Assembly: GCA_037501455.1 (NCBI GenBank)
Contig: CM074858.1
Coordinates: forward strand, 92,912,501-92,976,500
Source of the DNA: Lantana camara
Taxonomy: Eukaryota; Streptophyta; Magnoliopsida; Lamiales; Verbenaceae
Length of the DNA: 64,000 bases
Direction of reading: 5' to 3'
Part shown: piece after piece, positions 10,775-21,905 of the stretch
Position numbering within the stretch: the stretch's first letter is position 1
How the letters are laid out: every line of letters starts with the position of its first letter
The notes under the pieces: model-generated
Seen by the model: only the letters and a program-made list of their open reading frames with translations
Told to the model about the DNA's origin: nothing
Databases searched by the model: none
Program-made: the position numbers and the translations under genes

Positions 10775-11479
10775 AGAATATATATGTATATATATATATA
10801 CATTATTTAATAAATAATATCATATTATAAATATAAATCATGTAATATAATTTTATCTTTTGTTAAAGAACTTGTATGATATTAGTTTAACACAAAAATA
10901 TATATTATATACATGTATAATTTGTATTATATACATGACAATTGTATTGTGTATCATGTATTTATATAACTATAATTACAAAAAATATAAATATATATAT
11001 AGCGGTCGGGTTGCGGGTAGACGGATTTGAATTATTAGACCTACCACCCGACCCCAAAGTAGCGGGTTGTAATATTTTCCAACCGCAGTTATTTTTTAAA
11101 AAATTTCAACCAGCGGTTTGATTCGATTCGGGCGGATTTAGCGAGTTGTACGGGTTTATGTACACCCCTAATGAGTAGGGGTCAATATAATATATTATTA
11201 ATAATTGAGACCACACAAATTGAAATTTTTAGGCTTCAATTTTAACTGGATTTTAATTTTCAACTCAAGACCCAAACAATTGCTAAATCAAACTCCTCCA
11301 ATCAAATTTAGTTATATTTCAACTCATATTTCATCTCCTCTCTGCTATATACATAACAATAGAATCAAACTCCTCCAATCGCCTCCAAGAGTATACAAAT
11401 CGATTCAACCGTTTGACAGAGGCAAACTCGCAGTTGCTTACTTTTCTAACTTGCTTATGAGTCCCCTTGATTTATTTGT
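10775..11479. other. AT-rich spacer with hAT terminus remnant
   Basis: 10775-10985 is simple AT-rich DNA with TATATA runs. 10990-11171 is a degenerate piece with CGGGTTG and ACCCGACC words, ending in TACACCCCTA. Its complement, TAGGGGTGTACA, is a typical hAT-type terminus. I could not find a matching second end. From 11172 to 11479 nothing is recognised; an ORF at 11205-11588 overlaps the start of the transposase relic in a different frame. Confidence 0.5.
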
Positions 11480-11894
11480 CTCTTTCAACAAAGAACGTCG
11501 AATTCAGTTAACCAAATTTTATCTAGTAGAGTTCTCTTGCAAATATCAATACTTGAAAATCAAATTGACAACTATATTATTGATATGAGATCAGATGAAG
11601 TCTTTTTTGAATTGAAAAGGATTGGTGATCTTGCTCGAAAATTGGTGTAGACAAAGATAAATTATGTGTATTCACTTTGTATACTTGCTTCTAAAATTGA
11701 CTTTAATTCTACCAGCTGCAACAATTACAATGGAAAGAGCATTTTCTGAAATGAAATACATCAATAATCGGTTGAGAGATAAGATGGATAACGAATGGTT
11801 GAATGATTATTTGATTACATATATTAAAAATGATATATTTGACAGTGTTTCCAATGATTTAATTATGCATCGTTTTCAAAATATGGGTAACTGA
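11480..11894 (+). pseudogene. hAT transposase C-terminal fragment (dimerisation domain)
   Basis: The last 76 codons (11664-11894) contain LLLKLTLILPAATITMERAF followed by NRLRDKMDNEWLNDYL. This is the characteristic C-terminal hAT dimerisation block of the TTF-type/MYM-like plant transposases. Upstream (11540-11650) the residues leading into it are present but interrupted by an in-frame stop and frameshifts. Only the 3' end survives; no DDE core, start codon or terminal repeats can be assigned. It is unrelated to the two non-autonomous hAT elements elsewhere as far as can be judged. Confidence 0.8.
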
Positions 11895-12106
11895 CGTGGA
11901 CATTTGTGAGATATAAACTTGTAAGTACTTTTAAAAAAAATAATTGAATTTAACTTGTTATTTTTTTAATACTAGTAAAAACAATGTACGTTGCACATTA
12001 AATACGTAGTTTATCTAATTACTTTTAATCATTAAATTAAATTATTTGAAATATCAACTTTTGAAAATAAATTGAAACTTAATTTTTAAATATAACTCTC
12101 AACTAT

Positions 12107-12946
12107 TGATGGGGTCAAAACGTGCTCATCCCCCTTTTCGGCACGTGGCACCTTAGGATGATGACACTTGCCTCTCTAAGATTGCATCAGACATATACAA
12201 GCGCTCAAACCTTCGAGCGCTGACATCCCCGCAAGGACACGCGTCAGCTCTGTTATGGATACACGTACGTCAACAATATTGCTCTTACCGCTCTTCCACA
12301 AGCGTCGTTAGTACTGCATGACTAGTACCTCAATCAATCTAAGCGAGCCTTCTTCGAGCGTTAGATGCCCTCGTAGAGGCTTCCGCTTCAGCTTATTACA
12401 ACAAGCCCTAGCCCTCATCCCCTTGCGGATATCTTGGCCTCCAAGGCTTCTGGTTGTCACGAGCGCTCTCTTAAGCCCTCGTCACCAACCTCCCAAACGG
12501 CTCTCTGACACACTGTACATGCCCGCGCACCTGCCACTGTTGCCAACACTAACTCTCAGCAGCTTTTGCAGAAGATTCCTCCTAGGTTTCTCTCTCACAG
12601 CGCCACGTGTTAGGGCAACATTCGGCCAGGACCACATGAGGCAATGACCAAAGGGCCCCTGACCTTCAACTATAAATAAACGGAGTCATCTCCTTCACTG
12701 TAAGCGATCCTCATTACTGCAACTCCTACTTAGCTTACATTTCCTCTTTCAGATCATCATCTGACTTGAACGTCGGAGAGCCAAACTGGGTATCACCCCC
12801 GGTTCCCCCAGCTTGGCCTTCTGACTTTTCAATGTGTTTGTCCTAGCAGGTAGAACCTCATCTTCTCCGGCAAAATTCCGGCGGTTTCTCCACTCAAACA
12901 AATTCTAAAGTGATCGGATCCCAATCCCCATATTCGGAACCCATCA
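12107..12946 (+). repeat. 5' LTR of Tat-A
   Basis: The LTR is 840 bp, starting TGATGGGGTCAAAA and ending CGGAACCCATCA. It has short inverted ends (TGATGGG/CCCATCA). A TATA box (TATAAATAAA) at 12671 predicts transcription start near 12700. The preceding target-site copy is ACTAT at 12102-12106. Confidence 0.95.
12671..12680 (+). promoter_or_regulatory. TATA box of the Tat-A LTR promoter
   Basis: TATAAATAAA lies in the middle of the LTR and is conserved at the corresponding place in the 3' LTR (30133) and in the minus-strand LTRs of Tat-B and Tat-C. It should direct the genomic RNA of the element. Confidence 0.75.
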
Positions 12947-12950
12947 TTTT

Positions 12951-12968
12951 TGGCGCCGTCTGTGGGAA
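12951..12968 (+). other. Primer-binding site of Tat-A
   Basis: TGGCGCCGTCTGTGGGAA begins four bases (TTTT) after the 5' LTR. Tat-B and Tat-C have the same site with single changes. The cognate tRNA is not assigned here. Confidence 0.85.
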
Positions 12969-13034
12969 ACCAGCTTTCAGCCTCTTTCTTCTCTTCTGCT
13001 AGTTGAAAAGCAAACACCCAAAATCTCTACAGCT

Positions 13035-14997
13035 ATGGTCGCTATGAGATCTGGCGCCGTGGGAGGAGGAGATAACACCCCCCATGACGTCAATACCCTT
13101 ATTCCCTCTGTCTCTGTGGGCGGAGGCCCACCTCCTATCGTCGCTGAGGGTGGGGTACCCCCCCACAGAAGCGACAAGGCAGGCAGGATCTTCGGTTCCC
13201 CCACCAGCACTGCCGGCACCACCAGCTTTCGACGCCACCGGAGGAATTCCTCCCTCTGCTCTTCCACAGCTTCCCCAAACTCAATGGGTACATGCCCATG
13301 CAAACCCAGGGGGTCAGAGTCACATGATGCCCCCGCCGGGGTACACGCTTACTCCCACTGTTATGGTGCAGCCGGTCCAAATCTAGCTCCCTGTGGTGAT
13401 CCCCAGGGAGGTTGAAGGAGTAGAGTTACCTCCATTAACTACTCAGCAATTAAGGGCTCTTTATGCCCAGTGTGAGGTTCAGGCGGCCCAGGGGGCGTGG
13501 GAAAGATTCCATTCCATGTACTTTCCCTCTGGGCAGGCCACTCAAACCGCCGTCCTTGTGGGCGGATTGCAAACTTTCCCTATTAGGGAAACTCAGGCCG
13601 TCTTGAGGGTGCCGCCACCACCACCACCACCAGTTATTGAGGTGCCCCGCCAGGGCAAGAACGAGCGTCCCCCTGTAGACAGAAACCGGGAACCCACTGA
13701 GAGGGTCAACGAGAATGAAGGGGACTCCCACATTTCCAGGAGGGTTTCCCGTGCCGCCAGACAAGGAGACAGGGAAGGGGATGTGAATCCTAACCTCCTG
13801 GCGGCTGTGCAAGACCAGCTGCAGGGTTTGAAGGACATGGTCGGACAGCTCTCTCGAGCATGGTCTCAGATCTCCCACAGTAGGGATGAACGAGCCGATG
13901 ACAGAGACGCTCGTCACAAGGACCGACAGCCACCGGTCCCTCGCCAAAAGGAACAGGAGGAGAACTTCTGCACTTACGACTACCATCCATTAGCGAGGGG
14001 CTCCCCCCTCGTGGAAGAAGTTTTGATGGCCCAAGCGGGAATGGCCAAAATCCCTACTTCCATCAACCGCTACGACGGAACAACCGATCCGGCTAAACAT
14101 TTGGATCATTTTTTACATCTGATGCACCTCTACGAGCATTCCAGCAACTATTGGGCCAAGGTTTTTGTCACTTCCTTAGTAGGAATGGCACAGGAGTGGT
14201 ACAAGAGACTGCCCCCACGATCGATACACTCCTACAAAGAGTTAGCCGACGCTTTCCTCAACCACTTCAATTCCCTGAAAGCTCCAGTCACTGCGCCCAC
14301 TGCCCTCTATAACGTGGTGCAAGGCAAGAATGAGTCTCTTCACTCGTTCTTCGCCCGCTTCAACAAGGAGATCCTGCAAGTGGAAAGGCCGTCCATGGAT
14401 TTCTTGATCCCAGTACTCTTTCAGACTGTGGATCACAAGCAGTATGTGAGCAAGAAATTTGCTGATGCCATCGTGGAGAGAAGGCCAGGGACACTCATGG
14501 CCTTAAGAGAGGTTGTCGAGCCGTTTTTCGTGCTCGAAGATATATGTGGGACGAATGGGCCCAGGCATCACAGCCCAGCAAGAAACGAGCGCCACCCGGA
14601 ACGAGGGCGCGAAATCACTGTTAAGAAGGAGCGCCACCAGGAGCGCAAAAGGTCGCCACTGCCCCCTCGGCGTTTCGAGCGTATCCCACTCACCCGGCCG
14701 AACTCAGAAGTTTATAACCTCTCTGACAAGAAACTCTTTAAGAGACCCATAAAGATGAGAGAGACTGAGTCGCTGAAACGTTCGAACAAGTACTATGCCT
14801 TCCACAAGCAGAAGGGGCACGACACGGATGAATGTCACCAGCTGGAAGCTGAGATTCAAAGGCTCGTTGCAGGGGGTCATTTGAAGGAATTTGTGAAAAT
14901 TCTGGAGCGCTTTGATGTGCGCTGTCGGGATCGTTCCAGAGAAAGAAGAAGGAGCCCATCCCGGTCAAGGAGCCCACGAGGAAGAGGCCCCCCCTGA
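13035..14997 (+). pseudogene. Tat-A gag
   Basis: The likely start is the ATG at 13035 (MVAMRSGAVGGG), which matches the starts in Tat-B and Tat-C. A frameshift near 13170 and a TAG at 13384-13389 interrupt the N-terminal proline-rich part. The remainder (13393-14997) is open for 534 codons. It contains a polyproline tract (PPPPPPP near residue 77), an Arg/Glu-rich region, the capsid-like block NRYDGTTDPAKHLDHFLHLM, and the finger region HKQKGHDTDECHQLE. The first cysteine of the finger is replaced by tyrosine (YYAFH; Tat-B keeps YCAFH). An SR-rich tail follows. Gag would form the virus-like particle. A frameshift at about 14990 separates it from the protease. Confidence 0.9.
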
Positions 14998-15379
14998 GAC
15001 CAGCGGCTATCGGGGCAACAAGGGAAAGGCCCCTGAGCAGGAAAATACGCCTTTTGCGGTCATCAACATGATAGCGAGAGGCTCTTCAGGGGGAGATTCC
15101 AATGCCGCTCGACGGAGGTATGTTCGAAGTTATGACCAGAGCCCATCCGTGCCCCAGTCCGTTTATGCTATACAGAAGACCAAGGATCAGCGCTCCCGAG
15201 AAAATGATGTAATAGGCTTTGACGATAGGGATTTAGGACACATTGTAACACCGCATGGGGAAGGTGAAACTTCTGACTGCCCCATGGTGGTTAGTGTTGA
15301 TGTCCACAATCACGTTGTAAAAAGGGTGTTGGTGGATAGTGGAAGCTCTGTTAATGTTTTGCCTTATCCACATTTTTGA
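14912..15379 (+). pseudogene. Tat-A aspartic protease
   Basis: This frame overlaps the end of gag and carries the active-site block RVLVDSGSSVNVLPY near 15330. Upstream is the conserved gag-protease linker with ENTPFAVINMIA. It is closed by a stop at 15377 (HF then TGA), where Tat-B continues through with TTFQKMNV. The homologous frame in Tat-B shows gag and protease were one polyprotein, so both breaks (14990 and 15375) are lesions of this copy. Confidence 0.88.
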
Positions 15380-17952
15380 AGATGAGTGCTGACCTCCCAC
15401 TCGAGCCTCTCAAAACGGCTCTCATTGGCTTTGGGGGATCAGAAGTTGTCCCACGAGGGCAAATACGCTTGGCCACTTCATTTGGCCGAGCCCCCCAGCG
15501 TAGGACGCTCACAATCACATATGCCGTGGTAGAGATTGATATTCCCTATAACATCATAATTGGGCGCCCAGCCCTCGTTGATTTTAAAGCCATCATCTCC
15601 ACCTATCACCAGAAGATTAAGTTCCCCACCCCCGGGGGCATTGGAGAAGTACTGTGCAATGTGCGAGAGGCTTGGGAATGTTACATGTTGTCCCTCAGAA
15701 AGCCTAAGGCGGAGAAAACCTTCCAAATCGGATCTACCAAAAATTATGTTGACTTTTCCAACCTAGACGAGGATGGCCCGATACGCAAGAGGGCCAAGTT
15801 ATACAAAAAGAAGAACAAGAAGAGGAAGGATGCTAGCACCCAGAATTCCCTCGATAGTACCCCGCCAGGGACGGTCGAAGAATCACCCTCAGAGGGAGAC
15901 GAGCGGGAGAAGGATGAGCCCGCTCCTGGTGAGTGCTTGATTGGAAAGAAGAGGGGGCTCGAACTTCCCCGCCCTGAAATAAGGATTGAACCCTCGGAGA
16001 AGGAGTTCCTTTCTATTGAGTTGGAACCTGGAAACAAGGATAAAACTACTCAAATAGGGTCCAACCTCTCGGGGCCTTCTCAGATTATGATGATTGACTT
16101 CCTCAGAGAGAACATTGATGTATTTGCGTGGAAAGCCTCTGACCTCACAGGGATTGACCCAAGCGTCATTGTCCACAGGCTTAATGTGGACCCTTCGTTC
16201 AAGCCCATCAAACAGAGGAAACGAGACGTACACGGCTTTCGAAAGAAGGTCATCGAAGAAGAGGTTAATAAACTCTTGGAGGCTCAATATATCGAGCCCA
16301 TCTTATACCCAGAATGGTTGTGTAATGTGGTTTTGGTGCCCAAGAGTGTGAACAAGTGGCGAATGTGCAATGATTTTACTGATCTTAACAAGGCTTGCCC
16401 TAAAGATCCTTACCCACTGCCCCGGATAGACCAACTGGTGGATTCGACCGCTGGATCCGAACTAATGAGCATGATGGACGCCTTTCAAGGATACTATCAG
16501 ATCTTTATGGCTCCAGAAGACCGCCCCAAAACTTCATTTGTTGTTCATTTAGGGGTGTATTGCTTCCTGGTCATGCCTTTTGGGCTGAAGAACGCTGGAG
16601 CCACGTATCAGTGGCTCGTCAACAAGATGTTTGAAAGTGAAACTGGAGGGTCCATGGAAGTTTACGTAGACGATATGATTGTTAAAAGCGAGCGTCAGGA
16701 CTCACATCTGGAAGATCTCAAGCGTACTTTTTCGATCCTGCGTCAGTACGGGATGAAATTGAACCCTTCAAAATGCACCTTTGGAGTACAAGGGGGAAAG
16801 TTCTTGGGATACATGGTCAGTCAGAGGGGAATTGAAGCCAATCCTGAGATGATCAAGGCTGTCTTGGAGATCCCCTCCCCTCGAAATCTCCGAGAGGTGC
16901 AAGTATTGGTAGGAAAGATCATCTCCTTGAACAGATTCATTTCGCGCTCGGCGGACAAGAATCTTCCTTTCTTCAAGATTTTGAGGAATGCCCAGAATTT
17001 CGCTTGGACGGAGGAATGTGAAAAGGCTCTACAGGATATGAAGGCTTATCTATCGAGCGCTCCTCTACTGACTAAACCCGTCGAAGGCGAAAGGCTATTT
17101 ATATATCTTTTTGTTTCGGCCGAGGCTACGAGCGCTGTGTTGATAGCTGTACGAGAGCGGAGACACTTGTCCGTTTATTACTTAAGCAAGACGCTGCAGG
17201 GAGCTGAGAAGAAATATTTGGAAATCGAGAAATTTGCATTTGCCCTCATTAATGCATCAAGACGTTTGAGGCCTTACTTTCAAGCACACTCAATAACGGT
17301 ACTCACTGATCAACCCTTGAAGCAAGTTTTGTCCAAGCCAGACGTGTCAGGGAGACTGATAAAATGGGCCATTGAATTGAGCCAGTTTGATTTATGCTTT
17401 GAGCCCAGAACTGCCATACAAGCTCAGGTTGTAGCTGATCTATTGGTTGAGCGCTTTGGTTTAGAGCCCGCTGTTCCTGAGGGCAAAGGATTGTGGGTCC
17501 TGCACACGGATGGTTCCTCAACCTCTCAAGGGGGAGGAGCAGGGGTAGCCCTCAGAGACCCTAATGGGATTGAGTTGGACTTTGCAATCAGGTTGGATTT
17601 TCAAGTCACGAATAACGAGGCAGAATATGAAGCCCTTATACAAGGATTAGAAATTGCTTCTCAGAATGGAGCTTCTAGAATTACTGCATATGTGGATTCA
17701 CAGTTAATTGCGAGCCAAATTGAAGGAACTTATGAGGCTAGAGAAACCACCATGGTGCAGTACTTAAGCAAGGCTCGAGATATTATTGGGAAGTTCAAAG
17801 AATTTCATCTGCTTCAAGTCCCACGGGCCGAGAACGAGCGCGCTGATGCTCTTTCAAAATTTGCTTCGGCGTTGGAAGGCACTGCTGAGCGCTCGGTGAC
17901 GTTCCTTAGAACGGAAAAGCCTCTGATTAAGGAGAATATTGCCAGGCTATGA
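15376..17952 (+). CDS. Tat-A pol: protease tail, reverse transcriptase, RNase H, first archaeal-type RNase H
   Basis: This 858-codon open frame begins in the protease C-terminal region (IIIGRPALVDFKAIIST). It continues through a charged linker to the reverse transcriptase. RT blocks are KWRMCNDFTDLNKACPKD, FLVMPFGLKNAGATYQ and the catalytic YVDDMIVKS near residue 430. The ancestral RNase H follows, ending near LTDQPLKQVL. The archaeal-type RNase H starts at about residue 702 (GLWVLHTDGSS), with TNNEAEYEALI and a YVDSQL acidic block. The frame stops at NIARL, just before integrase; Tat-C reads through here. This stop is repeated in every tandem unit. The first codons are not a true start, because the frame is the 3' continuation of a broken polyprotein. 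RT residues look intact. Confidence 0.9.
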   Translation: MKMSADLPLEPLKTALIGFGGSEVVPRGQIRLATSFGRAPQRRTLTITYAVVEIDIPYNIIIGRPALVDFKAIISTYHQKIKFPTPGGIGEVLCNVREAWECYMLSLRKPKAEKTFQIGSTKNYVDFSNLDEDGPIRKRAKLYKKKNKKRKDASTQNSLDSTPPGTVEESPSEGDEREKDEPAPGECLIGKKRGLELPRPEIRIEPSEKEFLSIELEPGNKDKTTQIGSNLSGPSQIMMIDFLRENIDVFAWKASDLTGIDPSVIVHRLNVDPSFKPIKQRKRDVHGFRKKVIEEEVNKLLEAQYIEPILYPEWLCNVVLVPKSVNKWRMCNDFTDLNKACPKDPYPLPRIDQLVDSTAGSELMSMMDAFQGYYQIFMAPEDRPKTSFVVHLGVYCFLVMPFGLKNAGATYQWLVNKMFESETGGSMEVYVDDMIVKSERQDSHLEDLKRTFSILRQYGMKLNPSKCTFGVQGGKFLGYMVSQRGIEANPEMIKAVLEIPSPRNLREVQVLVGKIISLNRFISRSADKNLPFFKILRNAQNFAWTEECEKALQDMKAYLSSAPLLTKPVEGERLFIYLFVSAEATSAVLIAVRERRHLSVYYLSKTLQGAEKKYLEIEKFAFALINASRRLRPYFQAHSITVLTDQPLKQVLSKPDVSGRLIKWAIELSQFDLCFEPRTAIQAQVVADLLVERFGLEPAVPEGKGLWVLHTDGSSTSQGGGAGVALRDPNGIELDFAIRLDFQVTNNEAEYEALIQGLEIASQNGASRITAYVDSQLIASQIEGTYEARETTMVQYLSKARDIIGKFKEFHLLQVPRAENERADALSKFASALEGTAERSVTFLRTEKPLIKENIARL

Positions 17953-18930
17953 TTGATCCGCTTGAACCATGTTGGCTGGATGACATCATCAGGTTCCTTA
18001 GAGATGGTATTTGTCCCACGGATAAGGTAGAGGCTCGGAAAATAAGAAGCAAAGCCCCTCGATTCTCTTTGGACTCTGAGGAAAGACTGTTCAAGAAGTT
18101 ATTTCAAGGACCTCCGTTGAGGTGTTTAAGGCCCTCGCAGGCGAGAGAAACGCTTGAGCTCATTCAAAGTGGGAGCTACGGAAATCACTCGGGAGGGCGT
18201 ATTCTGGCTAAGAAGATTCTGAGAAGTGGGTTTTATTGGCCCACGGTTCTGCATGACGCCCTCGAGTTTTCCAGAAAGTGCCCAAAGTGTCAGTTCCATT
18301 CCAATCTCCCTCAATTACCGGCCGCTCAAATGATCCCAATAGATGTTTCCTGGCCCTTTGACCAGTGGGGAATAGACATTGTGGGCCCCTTGCCCATCGC
18401 TGTTGGACAAAAGAAGTTTGTCATTTTGGCTGTCGATTATTTCACCATGTGGGCCGAGGCCGAGGCTGTGGCAAAGATCACCTTCCGGGTTGTGAGGGAC
18501 TTCATTTGGAAGAACATCATATGTAGATACGACATTCCAAGGGTGCTTATTTCTGATAATGGATCCCAGTTCTTAGCCGCTGACACATGAGAGTGGTGTT
18601 CGGAATTAGGGATTGAACAACGCTTTACCTCCGTAGGCCATCCCCAAGCCAATGGACAAGCAGAAGTTACCAACAGAGTCATTTTGCAGCACTTGAAGAC
18701 GATGCTGGAGAGTAAGAAGAGTGAGTGGGCAGAAGAGTTGCAAGGGGCGCTTTGGGCTTATCGCACTACTCCACGAGCGGCCATTGGCGAGACACCTTTC
18801 GCGCTCGTGTATGGGTCAGAAGCAATGATACCAGCTGAGATTGCAAATGAATCCGCTCGTGTAGCTTATTTCAAGCCTCAACTTAACGAGAATAACAGAA
18901 GCCTGGAATTGCACTTATGGAATGATATGT
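17949..18930 (+). pseudogene. Integrase copy 1 (unit 1), interrupted
   Basis: The frame 17949-18590 encodes the zinc-binding region (two His followed by CPKCQ) and the first catalytic blocks (WGIDIVGPLP; ISDNGSQF). It stops at a TGA immediately after AADT. The continuation (18684-18932) holds GALWAYRTTPR and the SEAMIPAE block, then runs into filler with a stop (WNDM). The C-terminal domain is therefore absent from this copy. Confidence 0.88.
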
Positions 18931-18950
18931 AAATATCATTCATAAAGTTC

Positions 18951-19430
18951 ATGAATGAGGGCAAAGGATTGTGGGTCCTGCACACGGATGGTTCCTCAAC
19001 CTCTCAAGGGGGAGGAGCAGGGGTAGCCCTCAGAGACCCTAATGGGATTGAGTTGGACTTTGCAATCAGGTTGGATTTTCAAGTCACGAATAACGAGGCA
19101 GAATATGAAGCCCTTATACAAGGATTAGAAATTGCTTCTCAGAATGGAGCTTCTAGAATTACTGCATATGTGGATTCACAGTTAATTACGAGCCAAATTG
19201 AAGGAACTTATGAGGCTAGAGAAACCACCATGGTGCAGTACTTAAGCAAGGCTCGAGATATTATTGGGAAGTTCAAAGAATTTCATCTGCTTCAAGTCCC
19301 ACGGGCCGAGAACGAGCGCGCTGATGCTCTTTCAAAATTTGCTTCGGCGTTGCAAGGCACTGCTGAGCGCTCGGTGACGTTCCTTAGAACGGAAAAGCCT
19401 CTGATTAAGGAGAATATTGCCAGGCTATGA
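18951..19430 (+). pseudogene. Archaeal-type RNase H copy 2 (unit 2)
   Basis: 159 codons open from the filler-derived ATG at 18951 into GKGLWVLHTDGSS and through YVDSQLITSQI to the shared stop NIARL. It is an intact domain by eye, but it has no promoter or other reason to be translated; its ATG comes from the junction filler. Ala is replaced by Thr in the SQLITSQ block, as in unit 4. Confidence 0.8.
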
Positions 19431-20410
19431 TTGATCCGCTTGAACCATGTTGGCTGGATGACATCATCAGGTTCCTTAGAGATGGTATTTATCCCACGGA
19501 TAAGGTAGAGGCTCGAAAAATAAGAAGCAAAGCCCCTCGATTCTCTTTGGACTCTGAGGAAAGACTGTTCAAGAAGTCATTTCAAGGGCCTCCGTTGAGG
19601 TGTTTAAGGCCCTCGTAGGCGAGAGAAACGCTTAAGCTCATTCACAGTGGGAGCTACGGAAATCACTCGGGAGGGCGTATTCTGGCTAAGAAGATTCTGA
19701 GAAGTGGGTTTTATTGGCCCACGGTTCTGCATGACGCCCTCGAGTTTTCCAGAAAGTGCCCAAAGTGTCAGTTCCATTCCAATCTCCCTCAATTACCGGC
19801 CGCTCAAATGATCCCAATAGATGTTTCCTGGCCCTTTGACCAGTGGGGAATAGACATTGTGGGCCCCTTGCCCATCGCTGTTGGACAAAAGAAGTTTGTC
19901 ATTTTGGCTGTCGATTATTTCACCATATGGGCCGAGGCCGAGGCTGTGGCAAAGATCACCTTCCGGGTTGTGAGGGACTTCATTTGGAAGAACATCATAT
20001 GTAGATACGACATTCCAAGGGTGCTTATTTCTGATAATGGATCCCAGTTCTTAGCCGCTGACACATGAGAGTGGTGTTCGGAATTAGGGATTGAACAACG
20101 CTTTACCTCCGTAGGCCATCCCCAAGCCAATGGACAAGAAGAAGTTACCAACAGAGTCATTTTGCAGCACTTGAAGACGATGCTGGAGAGTAAGAAGAGT
20201 GAGTGGGCAGAAGAGTTGCAAGGGGCGCTTTGGGCTTATCGCACTACTCCACGAGCGGCCATTGGCGAGACACCTTTCGCGCTCGTGTATGGGTCAGAAG
20301 CAATGATACCAGCTGAGATTGCAAATGAATCCGCTCGTGTAGCTTATTTCAAGCCTCAACTTAACGAGAATAACAGAAGCCTGGAATTGCACTTATGGAA
20401 TGATATGTAA
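19427..20410 (+). pseudogene. Integrase copy 2 (unit 2), two stops
   Basis: The frame starting MIDPLEPCWLDD is cut early at 19616-19618 by a TAG unique to this unit (CTCGTAGG where others have CTCGCAGG). It is cut again at the shared TGA after AADT (20066). The downstream integrase segment continues at 20162-20410, ending in filler. Confidence 0.85.
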
Positions 20411-20428
20411 ATATCATTCATAAAGTTC

Positions 20429-21545
20429 ATGAATGAGGGCAAAGGATTGTGGGTCCTGCACACGGATGGTTCCTCAACCTCTCAAGGGGGAGGAGCAGGG
20501 GTAGCCCTCAGAGACCCTAATGGGATTGAGTTGGACTTTGCAATCAGGTTGGATTTTCAAGTCACGAATAACGAGGCAGAATATGAAGCCCTTATACAAG
20601 GATTAGAAATTGCTTCTCAGAATGGAGCTTCTAGAATTACTGCATATGTGGATTCACAGTTAATGCGAGCCAAATTGAAGGAACTTATGAGGCTAGAGAA
20701 ACCACCATGGTGCAGTACTTAAGCAAGGCTCGAGATATTATTGGGAAGTTCAAAGAATTTCATCTGCTTCAAGTCCCACGGGCTGAGAACGAGCGCGCTG
20801 ATGCTCTTTCAAAATTTGCTTCGGCGTTGGAAGGCACTGCTGAGCACTCGGTGACGTTCCTTAGAACGGAAAAGCCTCTGATTAAGGAGAATATTGCCAG
20901 GCTATGATTGATCCACTTGAACCATGTTGGCTGGATGACATCATCAGGTTCTTTAGAGATGGTATTTGTCCCACGGATAAGGTAGAGGCTCGGAAAATAA
21001 GAAGCAAAGCCCCTCGATTCTCTTTGGACTCTGAGGAAAGACTGTTCAAGAAGTCATTTCAAGGACCTCCGTTGAGGTGTTTAAGGCCCTCGCAGGCGAG
21101 AGAAACGCTTGAGCTCATTCAAAGTGGGAGCTACGGAAATCACTCGGGAGGGCGTATTCTGGCTAAGAAGATTCTGAGAAGTGGGTTTTATTGGCCCACG
21201 GTTCTGCATGACGCCCTCGAGTTTTCCAGAAAGTGCCCAAAGTGTCAGTTCCATTCCAATCTCCCTCAATTACCGGCCGCTCAAATGATCCCAATAGATG
21301 TTTCCTGGCCCTTTGACCAGTGGGGAATAGACATTGTGGGCCCCTTGCCCATCGCTGTTGGACAAAAGAAGTTTGTCATTTTGGCTGTCGATTATTTCAC
21401 CATGTGGGCCGAGGCCGAGGCTGTGGCAAAGATCACCTTCCGGGTTGTGAGGGACTTCATTTGGAAGAACATCATATGTAGATACGACATTCCAAGGGTG
21501 CTTATTTCTGATAATGGATCCCAGTTCTTAGCCGCTGACACATGA
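20429..21545 (+). pseudogene. aRNH and integrase copy 3 (unit 3), frameshifted
   Basis: The aRNH frame 20429-20722 is broken by a one-base deletion (TTAATGCGAGCC where unit 1 has TTAATTGCGAGCC). The domain continues out of frame at 20707-20907. The integrase frame 20904-21545 is open up to the shared TGA; its last part lies at 21639-21887. Confidence 0.85.
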
Positions 21546-21905
21546 GAGTGGTGTTCGGAATTAGGGATTGAACAACGCTTTACCTCCGTAGGCCATCCCC
21601 AAGCCAATGGACAAGAAGAAGTTACCAACAGAGTCATTTTGCAGCACTTGAAGACGATGCTGGAGAGTAAGAAGAGTGAGTGGGCAGAAGAGTTGCAAGG
21701 GGCGCTTTGGGCTTATCGCACTACTCCACGAGCGGCCATTGGCGAGACACCTTTCGCGCTCGTGTATGGGTCAGAAGCAATGATACCAGCTGAGATTGCA
21801 AATGAATCCGCTCGTGTAGCTTATTTCAAGCCTCAACTTAACGAGAATAACAGAAGCCTGGAATTGCACTTATGGAATGATATGTAAATATCATTCATAA
21901 AGTTC

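Noticed and set aside
10990..11171. Complete hAT element
   Set aside because: Only one plausible terminus (TAGGGGTGTACA complement) is visible and no matching end or duplication was found.
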